Below are positions 24,376 through 32,421 of a stretch of 38,208 nucleotides of DNA, in pieces. The notes beneath the pieces are model-generated. The model worked only from the letters and a program-made list of their open reading frames with translations, searched no databases and was not told the DNA's origin. Numbering within the stretch: the stretch's first letter is position 1; each line of letters starts with the position of its first letter. The stretch is from Mesorhizobium sp. (GTDB taxonomy: Bacteria; Pseudomonadota; Alphaproteobacteria; Rhizobiales; Rhizobiaceae), in the NCBI RefSeq assembly GCF_017306585.1, contig NZ_JAFKIC010000153.1, forward strand, positions 1 through 38,208, in the 5' to 3' direction. Made by a program: the position numbers and the translations under genes.

Positions 24376-25404
24376 ATGCGCGCTCTGCAACTTATAGAGG
24401 ACCGCCGTCTTGAGACGGTGGACCTGCCACCCCCGCCGCCGCCAGCACTTGGCGAAGTCACGTTGCGCATCAAGGCGGTGGCGCTGAACCACATCGATGT
24501 CTGGGGCTGGCGCGGCATGGCCTTCGCCAAGCGCAAGCTGCCGCTGGTCGTCGGCGCCGAAGCCTCCGGCGAGGTCGAGGCCGTCGGCCCCGGCGTATCC
24601 AGCCTGCTGCCGGGACAATTGGTGTCGATCTACGGCGCGCGCACCTGCGGCCTTTGCCGCGCCTGCCGCGAGGGCCGCGACAATCTGTGCGAACACGTCT
24701 CGGGCGTTCACGGCTTCCATCTCGACGGCTTCGCGCAGGAGAAGATCAACCTGCCAGCTCGCCTGCTCGTCCCTGCCCCGCCCGGCGTGACCGACATCGG
24801 CGCGGCGGTGGCGCCCGTTACCTTCGGCACGGTCGAGCACATGCTGTTCGACAATGCCAGGCTGCAACCCGGCGAGACGATCCTCGTCCATGCCGGCGGC
24901 TCCGGTATCGGCTCCGCCGCCATCCAGCTCGCCAAACGGATGGGCTGCACCGTCATCACCACGGTCGGCTCGAACGACAAGATCGACAAGGCCAAGGCGC
25001 TTGGCGCCGACCATGTCATCAACTATCGCGACGACCGCTTCGAAGGCGTCGTACGCAAGCTGACGAAGAAAAAAGGCGTCGATGTCGTGTTCGAACATGT
25101 CGGCGCCGACACTTTCGCCGGCTCGATGCTGTGCCTAAAGCGCGGCGGCCGCCTGGTGACCTGCGGCTCGACATCGGGCGTCTCGACGCAGATCAACCTC
25201 ATGCAGCTCTTCCAGCAGCAGTTGAAACTGCTCGGCTCCTTCGGCTGCCGCATGGAAAACATGACCAACGCCATGCAGAAGATGGCGGCGGGACAGGTCG
25301 CGCCCGTCATCGACACCGAGGTCGGCTTCGATGACATCGACGCCGCGCTGAAGCGCATGGAAGGCCGCGACGTGTTCGGCAAGATCATCCTGCGCATCGC
25401 CTGA
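24376..25404 (+). CDS. adh2XL: Zinc-binding dehydrogenase of the VLCFA/lipid A cluster
   Basis: A 342-aa medium-chain dehydrogenase/reductase. A GroES-like N-terminal domain holds the structural-zinc cysteines Cys91, Cys94, Cys97 and Cys105 (TCGLCRACREGRDNLC). A Rossmann domain follows with VHAGGSGIGSAAIQLA as the NAD(P)-binding loop (about 172-187). The usual catalytic-zinc Cys near the start is replaced (ALNHIDVW), as in quinone-oxidoreductase-like members, so it may be an enoyl or quinone reductase rather than an alcohol dehydrogenase. In rhizobia this gene sits between fabF1XL and lpxXL, and a role as the enoyl reductase or oxidation step of VLCFA synthesis has been supposed. I recall the symbol adh2XL from rhizobial work. 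It ends 12 bases before lpxXL. Confidence 0.88.
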   Translation: MRALQLIEDRRLETVDLPPPPPPALGEVTLRIKAVALNHIDVWGWRGMAFAKRKLPLVVGAEASGEVEAVGPGVSSLLPGQLVSIYGARTCGLCRACREGRDNLCEHVSGVHGFHLDGFAQEKINLPARLLVPAPPGVTDIGAAVAPVTFGTVEHMLFDNARLQPGETILVHAGGSGIGSAAIQLAKRMGCTVITTVGSNDKIDKAKALGADHVINYRDDRFEGVVRKLTKKKGVDVVFEHVGADTFAGSMLCLKRGGRLVTCGSTSGVSTQINLMQLFQQQLKLLGSFGCRMENMTNAMQKMAAGQVAPVIDTEVGFDDIDAALKRMEGRDVFGKIILRIA

Positions 25405-25416
25405 GGCCTGACGTCG

Positions 25417-26403
25417 GTGCTCAAGAAGTTCCGCCGCGATCTCAGGTTTCGCTTTGGCCGTCAGCTGCGCCAGGTGAACTACTGGCTGGTCGCGCGCGCC
25501 GCCATGATCATCATGTCGGTACTGCGCCTGCTGCCGGTCGACAGCGCGCTGAATTTCGCCGACCGCGTCGCGCGCCTCATCGGCCCAAGGGTCGGACGCC
25601 ACCAGGTCGCCATCGACAATCTGCGCAAGGCCTATCCGGAGAAGAGCGAGGACGAAATCCAGGCCATCGCCTCCGACATGTGGGGTAATATGGCCCGGCT
25701 TGCCGCCGAGTACATCTTTCTCGATGCCCTGTTCGACTATGACCCCGCCGCCAGCAAGCCGGGCCGCGTCGAGGTCAAGGGCATAGAGCACTTTGTCGAG
25801 ATCGCCGCCGAAAAGCAGCCGCACATCGTCTTCACCGGCCATCTCGGCAATTTCGAGCTCCTACCGGTGGCCGCGGCCACTTTCGGCATGAACATCACCG
25901 CGCTGTTCCGGCCGCCCAACAACCCCTATCTCGCCGACTACATCCTTTCGACGCGGCGATCGACCATGGGCGGCTTGCTGCCGTCGATGGCCGGCGCCTC
26001 CTTTGCCCTTGCTGGCGTGCTGGAAAATGGCGGCAATATTGGTGTTCTGGTCGACCAGAAGTTTTCCAACGGCCTCGACACGACCTTTTTCGGCCGCCCC
26101 TGCCAAAGCAACCGGGTGCTCGGCACGCTTGCCCGCCACTATGACTGCGACGTCTATCCCGCCCGCTGCGTCAGGCTGCCAGGCAATCGCTTCCGGCTCC
26201 AGATCGAGGACAAGCTGGTGTTGCCGCGCACAGCCGACGGCAGCGTCGACGTTCACGCCACCACCCAGATGCTCAACGACGTCGTCGAACGCTGGGTGCG
26301 CGAGGATCCCGGCCAGTGGATGTGGTTCCACAAAAGGTGGGAGATCACCAAATGGCGGCGCAAGCCCCGCCCGCCGGCAAAAGCACAGCCAGCAAAGAGC
26401 TGA
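25417..26403 (+). CDS. lpxXL: Lipid A VLCFA acyltransferase LpxXL (HtrB/LpxL family)
   Basis: A 328-aa inner-membrane acyltransferase that moves the C28 hydroxy acid from AcpXL to lipid A. The HX4E motif is His142 to Glu147 (GHLGNFE). Other family blocks are RVEVKGIEHF, LVDQKFSNGL and the C-terminal WMWFHKRW. One membrane-associated segment lies near residues 22-40 (YWLVARAAMIIMSVLRLLPV). The start is GTG 25417, just 12 bases after the dehydrogenase stop; the family N-terminus (LKKFRRDLRFRFG) fits. It closes the cluster. Confidence 0.93.
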   Translation: MLKKFRRDLRFRFGRQLRQVNYWLVARAAMIIMSVLRLLPVDSALNFADRVARLIGPRVGRHQVAIDNLRKAYPEKSEDEIQAIASDMWGNMARLAAEYIFLDALFDYDPAASKPGRVEVKGIEHFVEIAAEKQPHIVFTGHLGNFELLPVAAATFGMNITALFRPPNNPYLADYILSTRRSTMGGLLPSMAGASFALAGVLENGGNIGVLVDQKFSNGLDTTFFGRPCQSNRVLGTLARHYDCDVYPARCVRLPGNRFRLQIEDKLVLPRTADGSVDVHATTQMLNDVVERWVREDPGQWMWFHKRWEITKWRRKPRPPAKAQPAKS

Positions 26404-26551
26404 CGTCTCTCGCGAAGTGCGACTGCCGGCCCTTTGACCGTTCCCATGGCCCCGCGATCCAGACATTCGTAACGTTCCAGGTCAGGAAATCTTAAGCGAC
26501 CGGAGCGCACATATCCCGCAAGATGATGATCGACCGGGATGGAGCCGTGGC

Positions 26552-27385
26552 ATGACGAATATCGAGATGCCGCGCCTCGACCGTGACGGCATCGAAGACC
26601 GTTCGTTCGGCCGTTTTGGCCGGGCATGGTCCCACCTTCGTCGGCATGGCCTGCTTGAGCCGCTGAGGCTGGTTTACCGGCACGGTCCGCGCGCGAGCCT
26701 TGGTTTCATCAGGCGAAACATCAGGCATGTCATGGCGGATCGCCTCGCCCGCGAATGGGACCGCCGGCACGGCGTCGATACCGCGGGTTCGATCCAGCTT
26801 GCCGCCCTGACCATCGCCGGTCCGCACCGGGCCAAGGGCAACGAAGCCGTATGTACATCGCCCAAGACCTTCGACTTCATCATGAAGTCACTGCCCCGTG
26901 ACCTCCATGATCATACATTCGTCGATATCGGCTCCGGGAAATCGCGGACCTTGTTGCTGGCGTCGCGGTATTCGTTTGCCGAGATCATCGGCGTGGAGTT
27001 CGCCTGCGAACTGGTCGAAATCGCCAGGGCCAACATTGATCGCTTCCGGGATTCGTCACGCAAATGCCGGGCACTCAGTGTCGTCGAAGCCGATGCCGCG
27101 GCCTACGGCTTTCCCGAGACGCCCCTGGTGGTTTATTTCTACAATCCCTTTTCAAAGGACGTCTTCGACATCGTCCTGAAAAACCTGGTGTCTTCGCTGG
27201 AGCGGCGGCCGCGCAGCTGCTTCGTCATCTATGGAAGTTCCAGCCACCGCGCCATCGATTGGGCAAGGCCCGCAATCCGTGAAACCGGGATTTTCAGGGA
27301 ATTGTCCGTCAGGCCGATGCCCGGTTTCCTCGACGCGATCCGCCCGATCGACTACGCCGTCTTCCGGTTTCAGGCCGCCGCATAG
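26552..27385 (+). CDS. Class I SAM-dependent methyltransferase-like protein
   Basis: A 277-aa protein. A basic N-terminal region (about 1-75, RFGRAWSHLRRHGLLEPLRL) precedes a Rossmann methyltransferase core. Motif I is FVDIGSGKSRTLL (about 123-135), with the acidic residue GVEF at about 147-150; VVEADAAAYGFPE fits motif II, and VYFYNPFSKDVFD fits motif IV. The latter resembles the NPF/NPP-type motif of amino- or protein-directed methyltransferases, but the substrate is unknown. The start has GGAG upstream. It converges on the FAD oxidoreductase gene and overlaps its end by 16 bases (27370-27385). A link to that pair is possible from location only. Confidence 0.78.
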   Translation: MTNIEMPRLDRDGIEDRSFGRFGRAWSHLRRHGLLEPLRLVYRHGPRASLGFIRRNIRHVMADRLAREWDRRHGVDTAGSIQLAALTIAGPHRAKGNEAVCTSPKTFDFIMKSLPRDLHDHTFVDIGSGKSRTLLLASRYSFAEIIGVEFACELVEIARANIDRFRDSSRKCRALSVVEADAAAYGFPETPLVVYFYNPFSKDVFDIVLKNLVSSLERRPRSCFVIYGSSSHRAIDWARPAIRETGIFRELSVRPMPGFLDAIRPIDYAVFRFQAAA

Positions 27386-28587
27386 CCCTTGCCGGCGGCC
27401 TTGCGGACGAAACGCGCAACCGTACGCGCCGCGAACGGCGTGCCGGCGGTGAAGCGCATCAGCGGGCCAAAACTGCCGACAGCGCTCGCGCCGATGAAAT
27501 GCAGGCCGGGAATGCTGGATTCGAAACCGGCGGAGAGCATCGGCATTCCCTCCCGGCGCGCGATCGCACCAAGCGTGTCGGGCGCGAACAGTCCCAGCTT
27601 GGCGATATCGATCCGGTAGCCCGTGCCCAGCAACACATGATCGAAAGTCGCGGCATCCTTCTCGAACCGCAATTCGATGCCGTTATCCCTGGCGGAGGCG
27701 CCGACGATCCTGCCGCCGGCCCTGATCCTTATCCCGTCGAAATCCGGCCGCAACCAACCGGTCGCGCCAGCGCCGAGACTGCGCCTGTTCAGGCCGGCTC
27801 TGGCAACCTCGGGGAACATATGTACGAAACCCGGCACCTCGACCAGCCAGGAGATGGGGAACGGGCCGACCCGAGAAGGCGATGCGAGCCGCTCCGACAG
27901 GAAGTCGCGCAAGCTCCAGCTCTGTTTTCCGGATAAGGCCCGGTACCCCAGCCAGTGGACGGGGCCATGGCAGACGAGTTCCACATCCGCGCCGCCGCGC
28001 TTGAGCAGCACGGCGGATTCGCAGGCGCTTTGCCCACGTCCGATGACAGCGACACGCTTGCCGCGAAAAGACCCATAGTCGGTATGCTCGCTGGCATGGC
28101 TGACCAGCTCGTCAGAAATCCCCTGGAAAACGGTTGGGATCAACTGCTGGTTCATCAGCCCCATCGCCACCACGACCCGTCGCGCGGTGACCGCGTCGCC
28201 GTCGGCAAGGGCCAATCGAAACCCGCCATTCGCCAGCTCGACGCGACCTACCCAGCGTGTATCCAGGTCCGGAACCGCCTGGGCTTGAATCCACAATCCA
28301 TAGCCGACGAAGTTTTCGAGATGCAAGGGTTCGTCTGGCGAGATTCCAAGGGTCTTCGCATAGGAATCCAGCGACAGCGGGCCGTTCGTATGGCCGATAT
28401 AGGTCGCATGCCAGGGAGAGCGCAGCCTCATGCCCCTCGGCATATGATCGCGCCAGAAAGACATCGCACCGCCAAAGGTTCTCGTATCGATGCCCGCGGC
28501 CTTCAGCGCGGAGGCCGCAGCCAGGCCAAAGGGGCCGGCACCGATCACGGCAACTTCGCAGTCCGTCCCTGGGGTGGAAGCGGTCAT
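27370..28587 (-). CDS. FAD-dependent oxidoreductase (flavin monooxygenase-like)
   Basis: A 405-aa two-dinucleotide-domain flavoprotein. An N-terminal FAD loop, VIGAGPFGLAAA (about 14-25), is followed by the typical WRDHMPRGMRLRSPW and, after a helical part, a second nucleotide loop VIGRGQSACES (about 181-191, probably NADPH). The C-terminal VLLGTGYRID closes the FAD domain, as in flavin-containing monooxygenases and lysine/ornithine hydroxylase relatives. ATG 28587 is chosen, with GGAG upstream; the open frame further upstream has no family similarity. It follows the ATP-grasp gene by 152 bases on the same strand, suggesting a shared pathway (for example N-hydroxylation and ligation), but the substrate is unknown. 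Confidence 0.86.
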   Translation of the reverse strand: MTASTPGTDCEVAVIGAGPFGLAAASALKAAGIDTRTFGGAMSFWRDHMPRGMRLRSPWHATYIGHTNGPLSLDSYAKTLGISPDEPLHLENFVGYGLWIQAQAVPDLDTRWVGRVELANGGFRLALADGDAVTARRVVVAMGLMNQQLIPTVFQGISDELVSHASEHTDYGSFRGKRVAVIGRGQSACESAVLLKRGGADVELVCHGPVHWLGYRALSGKQSWSLRDFLSERLASPSRVGPFPISWLVEVPGFVHMFPEVARAGLNRRSLGAGATGWLRPDFDGIRIRAGGRIVGASARDNGIELRFEKDAATFDHVLLGTGYRIDIAKLGLFAPDTLGAIARREGMPMLSAGFESSIPGLHFIGASAVGSFGPLMRFTAGTPFAARTVARFVRKAAGKGYAAA

Positions 28588-28739
28588 CTCCGTGGCCTCG
28601 CATTTGGCTTTCCGCGATCGGATCGCAGCCGGGAAAGGCAATCCATCATGATGTCGTCCTAGATATTCTCCGGTTAAGATTGCGGAAACGAGATCGCGAT
28701 GCGGCTTGGCTGATGTCCGCCCTGCCGCCGGCGGCCAAG

Positions 28740-29951
28740 CTAGCGCAGCAGTCGAAAGATCCGTCTGGTCAGCACTCTCCAGATCGTCAAGGGCAAGTCG
28801 ATCAAGGCAGGGATCGGATCGCGCGCCATGAATGTCGCCCATGCGCTGACGGAGGCGAACGACCCGAAATAGGCGCGTTTCGTCAGCCTGCCGCTCGCGA
28901 TCAACTGGCAAGCCGCTACCATGTCGCGCACGAGATACATCCACGATGTGCCCGGCCGCGCCGAGGCAACCGTCGGATTTCGGCCCGACCGGACCGCCCA
29001 CAGCATCGCGCCAAGATCGACGCCGGCGGCCGCACCCAGTCCAAACCATGTCCAGGGGCGCGGATTGACGTCGAGCACCTTCATCGTGCCATCACGGGCG
29101 TCCCGTTTGAACTCGACCTCCACGAGCCCGTGATGCCCGATCGATTCCAGCAGCCGGCGCGCGGCGGCGATCAGTTGCGGTTCATCGACGACCTCGACGA
29201 AGGTGCTGGTGTAACCGAAGTCGACCGGATACTGGCGCGTGCGGCGCGCGGTGAATTCCGCCACCGGCGCACCCTCGTTCCAGAGCGCAGCGTAGGAGAA
29301 CTGACATTCTCCTCCGCCCGGTATCATCTCCTGGACCACGACATTCTCGCCGCCGATCTCCCCGGCCGCCCATTCATAGGCTGACAGGAACGATTTCGGA
29401 TCATTGGCGAGAACGGCCTTGGCGCGCGCGAAGCGGCTCTTCCCACCCATATTCGGCTTCAGGATGACGGGAAAGCGAAGCTCGGCCCGCGCCGCCTGTT
29501 CAGGTGAAGTCACCTCGTAGGTCAGCGGCACGGCGAGTCCAGTTTCGCTGGCGCGGCGATAGAGGAGCGGCTTTTCACATACCCATTTCAGTTGCTGCCA
29601 TGGCGGCAGCACCACCTCGAACACCGCTGACAATTGATCGATGGCCTGCGACAGGAAGCGAACCTCGGGATCGCCGCCGGCGACCAGAAGAAAGCCACCT
29701 AGCCCTTGAGCCTTCGCCAGATCGAGGAGGAAAGCGACGGCGCCGCTGTCGTCGGGACCGGGCCATGTCGTCTTGCGACGGGCGTATCGCGAGAATCGGG
29801 GCAACGGGGTGTCGTTGCTCACCAGCCACACAGGTACTTTGCGGATACCCAGGCTCCTGGTGAGCGCCAGGGTTCCATGCGCACCGCCGAGAATAACCAC
29901 CCCGGCGGGCCGGCTGGGAGCGTGATCGTCCGTCTCTGGCTGGGCAAGCAT
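28740..29951 (-). CDS. ATP-grasp ligase of unknown substrate
   Basis: A 403-aa ATP-grasp protein. The N-terminal pre-ATP-grasp Rossmann part (VVILGGAHGTLALTRSLG) is followed by the ATP-binding lid and loop (VILKPNMGGKSRF, about 155-170) and the metal/ATP residues VEVEFKRD and KVLDVNPRPWTW (Glu and Asn ligands). The C-terminus (RDPIPALIDLPLTIWRVLTR) is amphipathic and may contact membrane. The family joins a carboxylate to an amine, thiol or similar through an acyl-phosphate. It resembles carbamoyl-phosphate-synthase-like and D-aspartate-ligase-like members, without a clear substrate. It is transcribed ahead of the FAD oxidoreductase. Confidence 0.86.
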   Translation of the reverse strand: MLAQPETDDHAPSRPAGVVILGGAHGTLALTRSLGIRKVPVWLVSNDTPLPRFSRYARRKTTWPGPDDSGAVAFLLDLAKAQGLGGFLLVAGGDPEVRFLSQAIDQLSAVFEVVLPPWQQLKWVCEKPLLYRRASETGLAVPLTYEVTSPEQAARAELRFPVILKPNMGGKSRFARAKAVLANDPKSFLSAYEWAAGEIGGENVVVQEMIPGGGECQFSYAALWNEGAPVAEFTARRTRQYPVDFGYTSTFVEVVDEPQLIAAARRLLESIGHHGLVEVEFKRDARDGTMKVLDVNPRPWTWFGLGAAAGVDLGAMLWAVRSGRNPTVASARPGTSWMYLVRDMVAACQLIASGRLTKRAYFGSFASVSAWATFMARDPIPALIDLPLTIWRVLTRRIFRLLR

Positions 29952-30302
29952 CCGTCAAATTCCGGCAAAACGACACGCGATGGCGCGTTTCCCGGCGCAC
30001 CGATTGACCGGCCTGCAAAATGTAAGCGGAGCCTAATAAAGGAGGCCGCACGTCACTATTGATCCATGCCGTCCAGGTTCCGCAAAAGAACCGGAAGCAC
30101 AAATCCTAGTAACAGCTTCAAGGGATATCCGAACAGATGCAACTTGGCCGGATGCTTTGCCAGCGGTAAAAATGCCGCCTCGAGCGATCGGGCACCGCGA
30201 CGGGAACCGCATCCGGAACAGGCCCGCAGGCCCGGCATCGACGCACACAATGCTCCTGGACCGGCTCAGCGATTGGCTGCACCGGCCCGGAACAAGAAAG
30301 AC
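29952..30302. other. About 350 bases without a supported gene
   Basis: The gap between the ATP-grasp gene and the L,D-transpeptidase terminator holds the promoter of the ATP-grasp gene near its left end. A short minus-strand frame (TAG at 30056, open to TTG 30250, stop at 30268) encodes a hydrophobic C-terminal-like stretch (LFGYPLKLLLGFVLPVLL). It may be a decayed gene end, but I could not match it to a family. Confidence 0.35.
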
Positions 30303-30324
30303 CGCGCCGCGTGTTGGCGGCGCG
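30290..30324 (-). terminator. Intrinsic terminator of the L,D-transpeptidase gene
   Basis: An 8-bp perfect stem (30303-30310 with 30317-30324, 6-base loop) is followed on the minus strand by GTCTTTCTTGTT. It lies 12 bases past the gene's stop. Confidence 0.8.
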
Positions 30325-30335
30325 TGTGGCAGGCG

Positions 30336-30764
30336 CTAGTTGGTCACCACGATGCGCGTGTTGCCGAAGCCCACTTCCCGCACCATCGAGTAGAAGGTCG
30401 CGGCATTGGCCGTGTGGAGCCGCACGCAGCCATGCGAAGCCGGGCGCCCCAGTTGCCTGACGGCGCCGGTGCCATGAATAGCGTAGCCGCCTTTGAAGAA
30501 CACGGAGTAAGGCATTGGCGACATGTCGTATTTGCGCGAATACCACATCCGCGCGGTGCGCTGCGGCCGATAGGTTCCGCGCGGCGTGAAATAACCCGGA
30601 CGGGCGGTGGACACGGCCCATCGATAAACCGTCGAGCCGTATCTGACCGTCATCGTCTGCGTCGACACGTCGATATTCGCCGTCAGCATGGCCGCCTGGC
30701 TGGCGACCGATGTGGCGAAAAGCGCGATGGCCATCATCGCTGCCATGAGAAATGACTTTTTCAT
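30336..30764 (-). CDS. L,D-transpeptidase (YkuD domain), exported
   Basis: A 142-aa periplasmic enzyme that makes 3-3 peptidoglycan crosslinks or attaches proteins to peptidoglycan. The signal peptide (MKKSFLMAAMMAIALFATSV) is followed by a YkuD domain covering nearly all of the mature protein. The catalytic block is IHGTG, then SHGCVRL with the nucleophilic Cys and the paired His. ATG 30764 is preferred (AAGGGG upstream, immediate signal peptide) over in-frame codons up to 30863. Small single-domain enzymes of this type are numerous in rhizobia. It is transcribed alone. Confidence 0.92.
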   Translation of the reverse strand: MKKSFLMAAMMAIALFATSVASQAAMLTANIDVSTQTMTVRYGSTVYRWAVSTARPGYFTPRGTYRPQRTARMWYSRKYDMSPMPYSVFFKGGYAIHGTGAVRQLGRPASHGCVRLHTANAATFYSMVREVGFGNTRIVVTN

Positions 30765-30982
30765 GCGATCAAACCCCTTTGATGCCCCTTGCTTGTCTGC
30801 CCTCACGTGATTTTTCACCTTTTTAATGGCAGGTGAACGGGATAGCACACACTCCTTGATCAATTAGCCAATTCAAAGCAGCGAATTTGAACGATTTCGC
30901 GCGATAGTTGCCGCAACGACACGCCGCACGGCATTGATCGACGGGCTTGCAAAACCGCTGAGATCACTGCTCAACTCGCCGC

Positions 30983-32263
30983 ATGAACCAGCGACTCCTC
31001 AAGGCGATCGATGCCAGACGCGAAGATCTCATCGCGCTGACCGCCGACCTCATCCGCTTCCCGACCATCAATCCGCCCGGCGAGGCCTACCGGCCATGCG
31101 CGGAATATATTGGCGCCCGGCTGAAGAAGCGCGGCTTCGAGATCGAATTCATCCGCGCCGAAGGCACGCCCGGCGACACCGACCGCTACCCGCGCGTCAA
31201 TGTCGTGGCCCGCTTCGACGGCAGATCACCCGGCCCTTGCGTCCATTTCAATTCGCATATCGACGTGGTCGAGGCCGGCGATGGCTGGAGCGTCGATCCC
31301 TTTGCCGGCATCGTCAGGGACGACAGGGTCTATGGCCGCGGCGCCTGCGACATGAAAGGCGGCCTGGCCGCTTCCATCATCGCGGTCGAGGCCTTCATGG
31401 ATGTCTTCCCCGATTTTCCCGGTGCCATCGAGATATCGGGCACGGTCGATGAAGAGTCCGGCGGCTTCGGCGGTGTCGCCCATCTGGCCAGGCTCGGCTA
31501 TTTCTCGAAGCCCCGGGTCGACCATGTCATCATCCCCGAGCCGCTGAACAAGGACCGCATCTGCCTGGGCCACCGTGGCGTCTGGTGGGCGGAAATCGAG
31601 ACCAAGGGCGAGATCGCGCACGGCTCGATGCCCTTCCTCGGCGACAATGCGGTGCGCCATATGGGTGCCGTGCTGCAGGCCTTCGAGGAGGAGTTGTTCC
31701 CGGCGCTCGACCGCAAAATGACGCGCATGCCGGTCGTTCCCGAGGGCGCTAGGCGCTCGACCATGAACATCAATTCCATCCACGGTGGCCAGACCGAGGA
31801 TTTCCGGCCCGGCCTGCCCTCGCCCAACGTGCCCGATTCCTGCCGGCTGACCATCGACCGCCGCTTCCTGCTCGAGGAAGATCTGGCCACGGTCAAAGGC
31901 GAAGTGACCGGTATTTTGGAGCGGCTGAAGCGCGAGCGCAAAAAGTTCGACTATGAAATCCGCGACCTCATGGAAGTGTTGCCGCTGATGACCGAGCGTG
32001 ACGCGCCGGTGGTAAAGGCAGTGGCGCAAGGCATTCATGCCATCTTCGACCGCGAGCCCGACTACGTCATTTCGCCCGGCACCTACGACCAGAAGCACAT
32101 TGCCCGCATCGGCCATATCTATGACTGCATCGCTTATGGGCCCGGCATTCTCGACCTCGCTCACCGGCCGGATGAGTGGGTCGGCATTTCGGACATGGTG
32201 GAATCGGCCAAAGTGATGGCCATCGGCCTCAATGTGCTGCTGCGCGGCACCGCGGCGGGATAG
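30983..32263 (+). CDS. M20-family deacylase/peptidase (ArgE/DapE-like)
   Basis: A 426-aa metallohydrolase of the ArgE/DapE/Acy1 group that cleaves N-acyl or peptide-like amide bonds. Probable di-zinc ligands and catalytic residues: His92 and catalytic Asp94 (SHIDVV), bridging Asp123 (GACDMKGG), catalytic and ligand Glu157-Glu158 (DEESGG), Glu186 (IPEPLN) and His394 (DLAHRPDE). A dimerisation lid domain (about 195-310) interrupts the catalytic domain, starting around HRGVWWAEIETKG. It is a desuccinylase-like member, but substrate identity cannot be read. It precedes a complete peptide-type ABC importer on the same strand with a 158-base gap, so it probably processes the imported compound in the cytoplasm. 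Confidence 0.88.
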   Translation: MNQRLLKAIDARREDLIALTADLIRFPTINPPGEAYRPCAEYIGARLKKRGFEIEFIRAEGTPGDTDRYPRVNVVARFDGRSPGPCVHFNSHIDVVEAGDGWSVDPFAGIVRDDRVYGRGACDMKGGLAASIIAVEAFMDVFPDFPGAIEISGTVDEESGGFGGVAHLARLGYFSKPRVDHVIIPEPLNKDRICLGHRGVWWAEIETKGEIAHGSMPFLGDNAVRHMGAVLQAFEEELFPALDRKMTRMPVVPEGARRSTMNINSIHGGQTEDFRPGLPSPNVPDSCRLTIDRRFLLEEDLATVKGEVTGILERLKRERKKFDYEIRDLMEVLPLMTERDAPVVKAVAQGIHAIFDREPDYVISPGTYDQKHIARIGHIYDCIAYGPGILDLAHRPDEWVGISDMVESAKVMAIGLNVLLRGTAAG

Positions 32264-32421
32264 GCCCCGGCCGGCAAGCTTCGGCCGGCCAATGAAGCCA
32301 GCGGAGAAAAACATTCCCGGCCACGCCGCCGCACAGCATGAAACGCAATTTACTCCCGCGCGAAATCACGCTTCTATCCGCATGGTTCGAGCGCATGTCT
32401 GACCACACGGGGAGTTGCACG

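Noticed and set aside
30056-30268. Short minus-strand frame with a hydrophobic end
   Set aside because: It might be a gene remnant, but it is about 64 codons from a TTG with no ribosome site and no recognised family; mentioned only as part of the gap.
30066-30755. Plus-strand open frame opposite the L,D-transpeptidase
   Set aside because: Antisense to a complete YkuD enzyme with terminator; no recognisable protein features.
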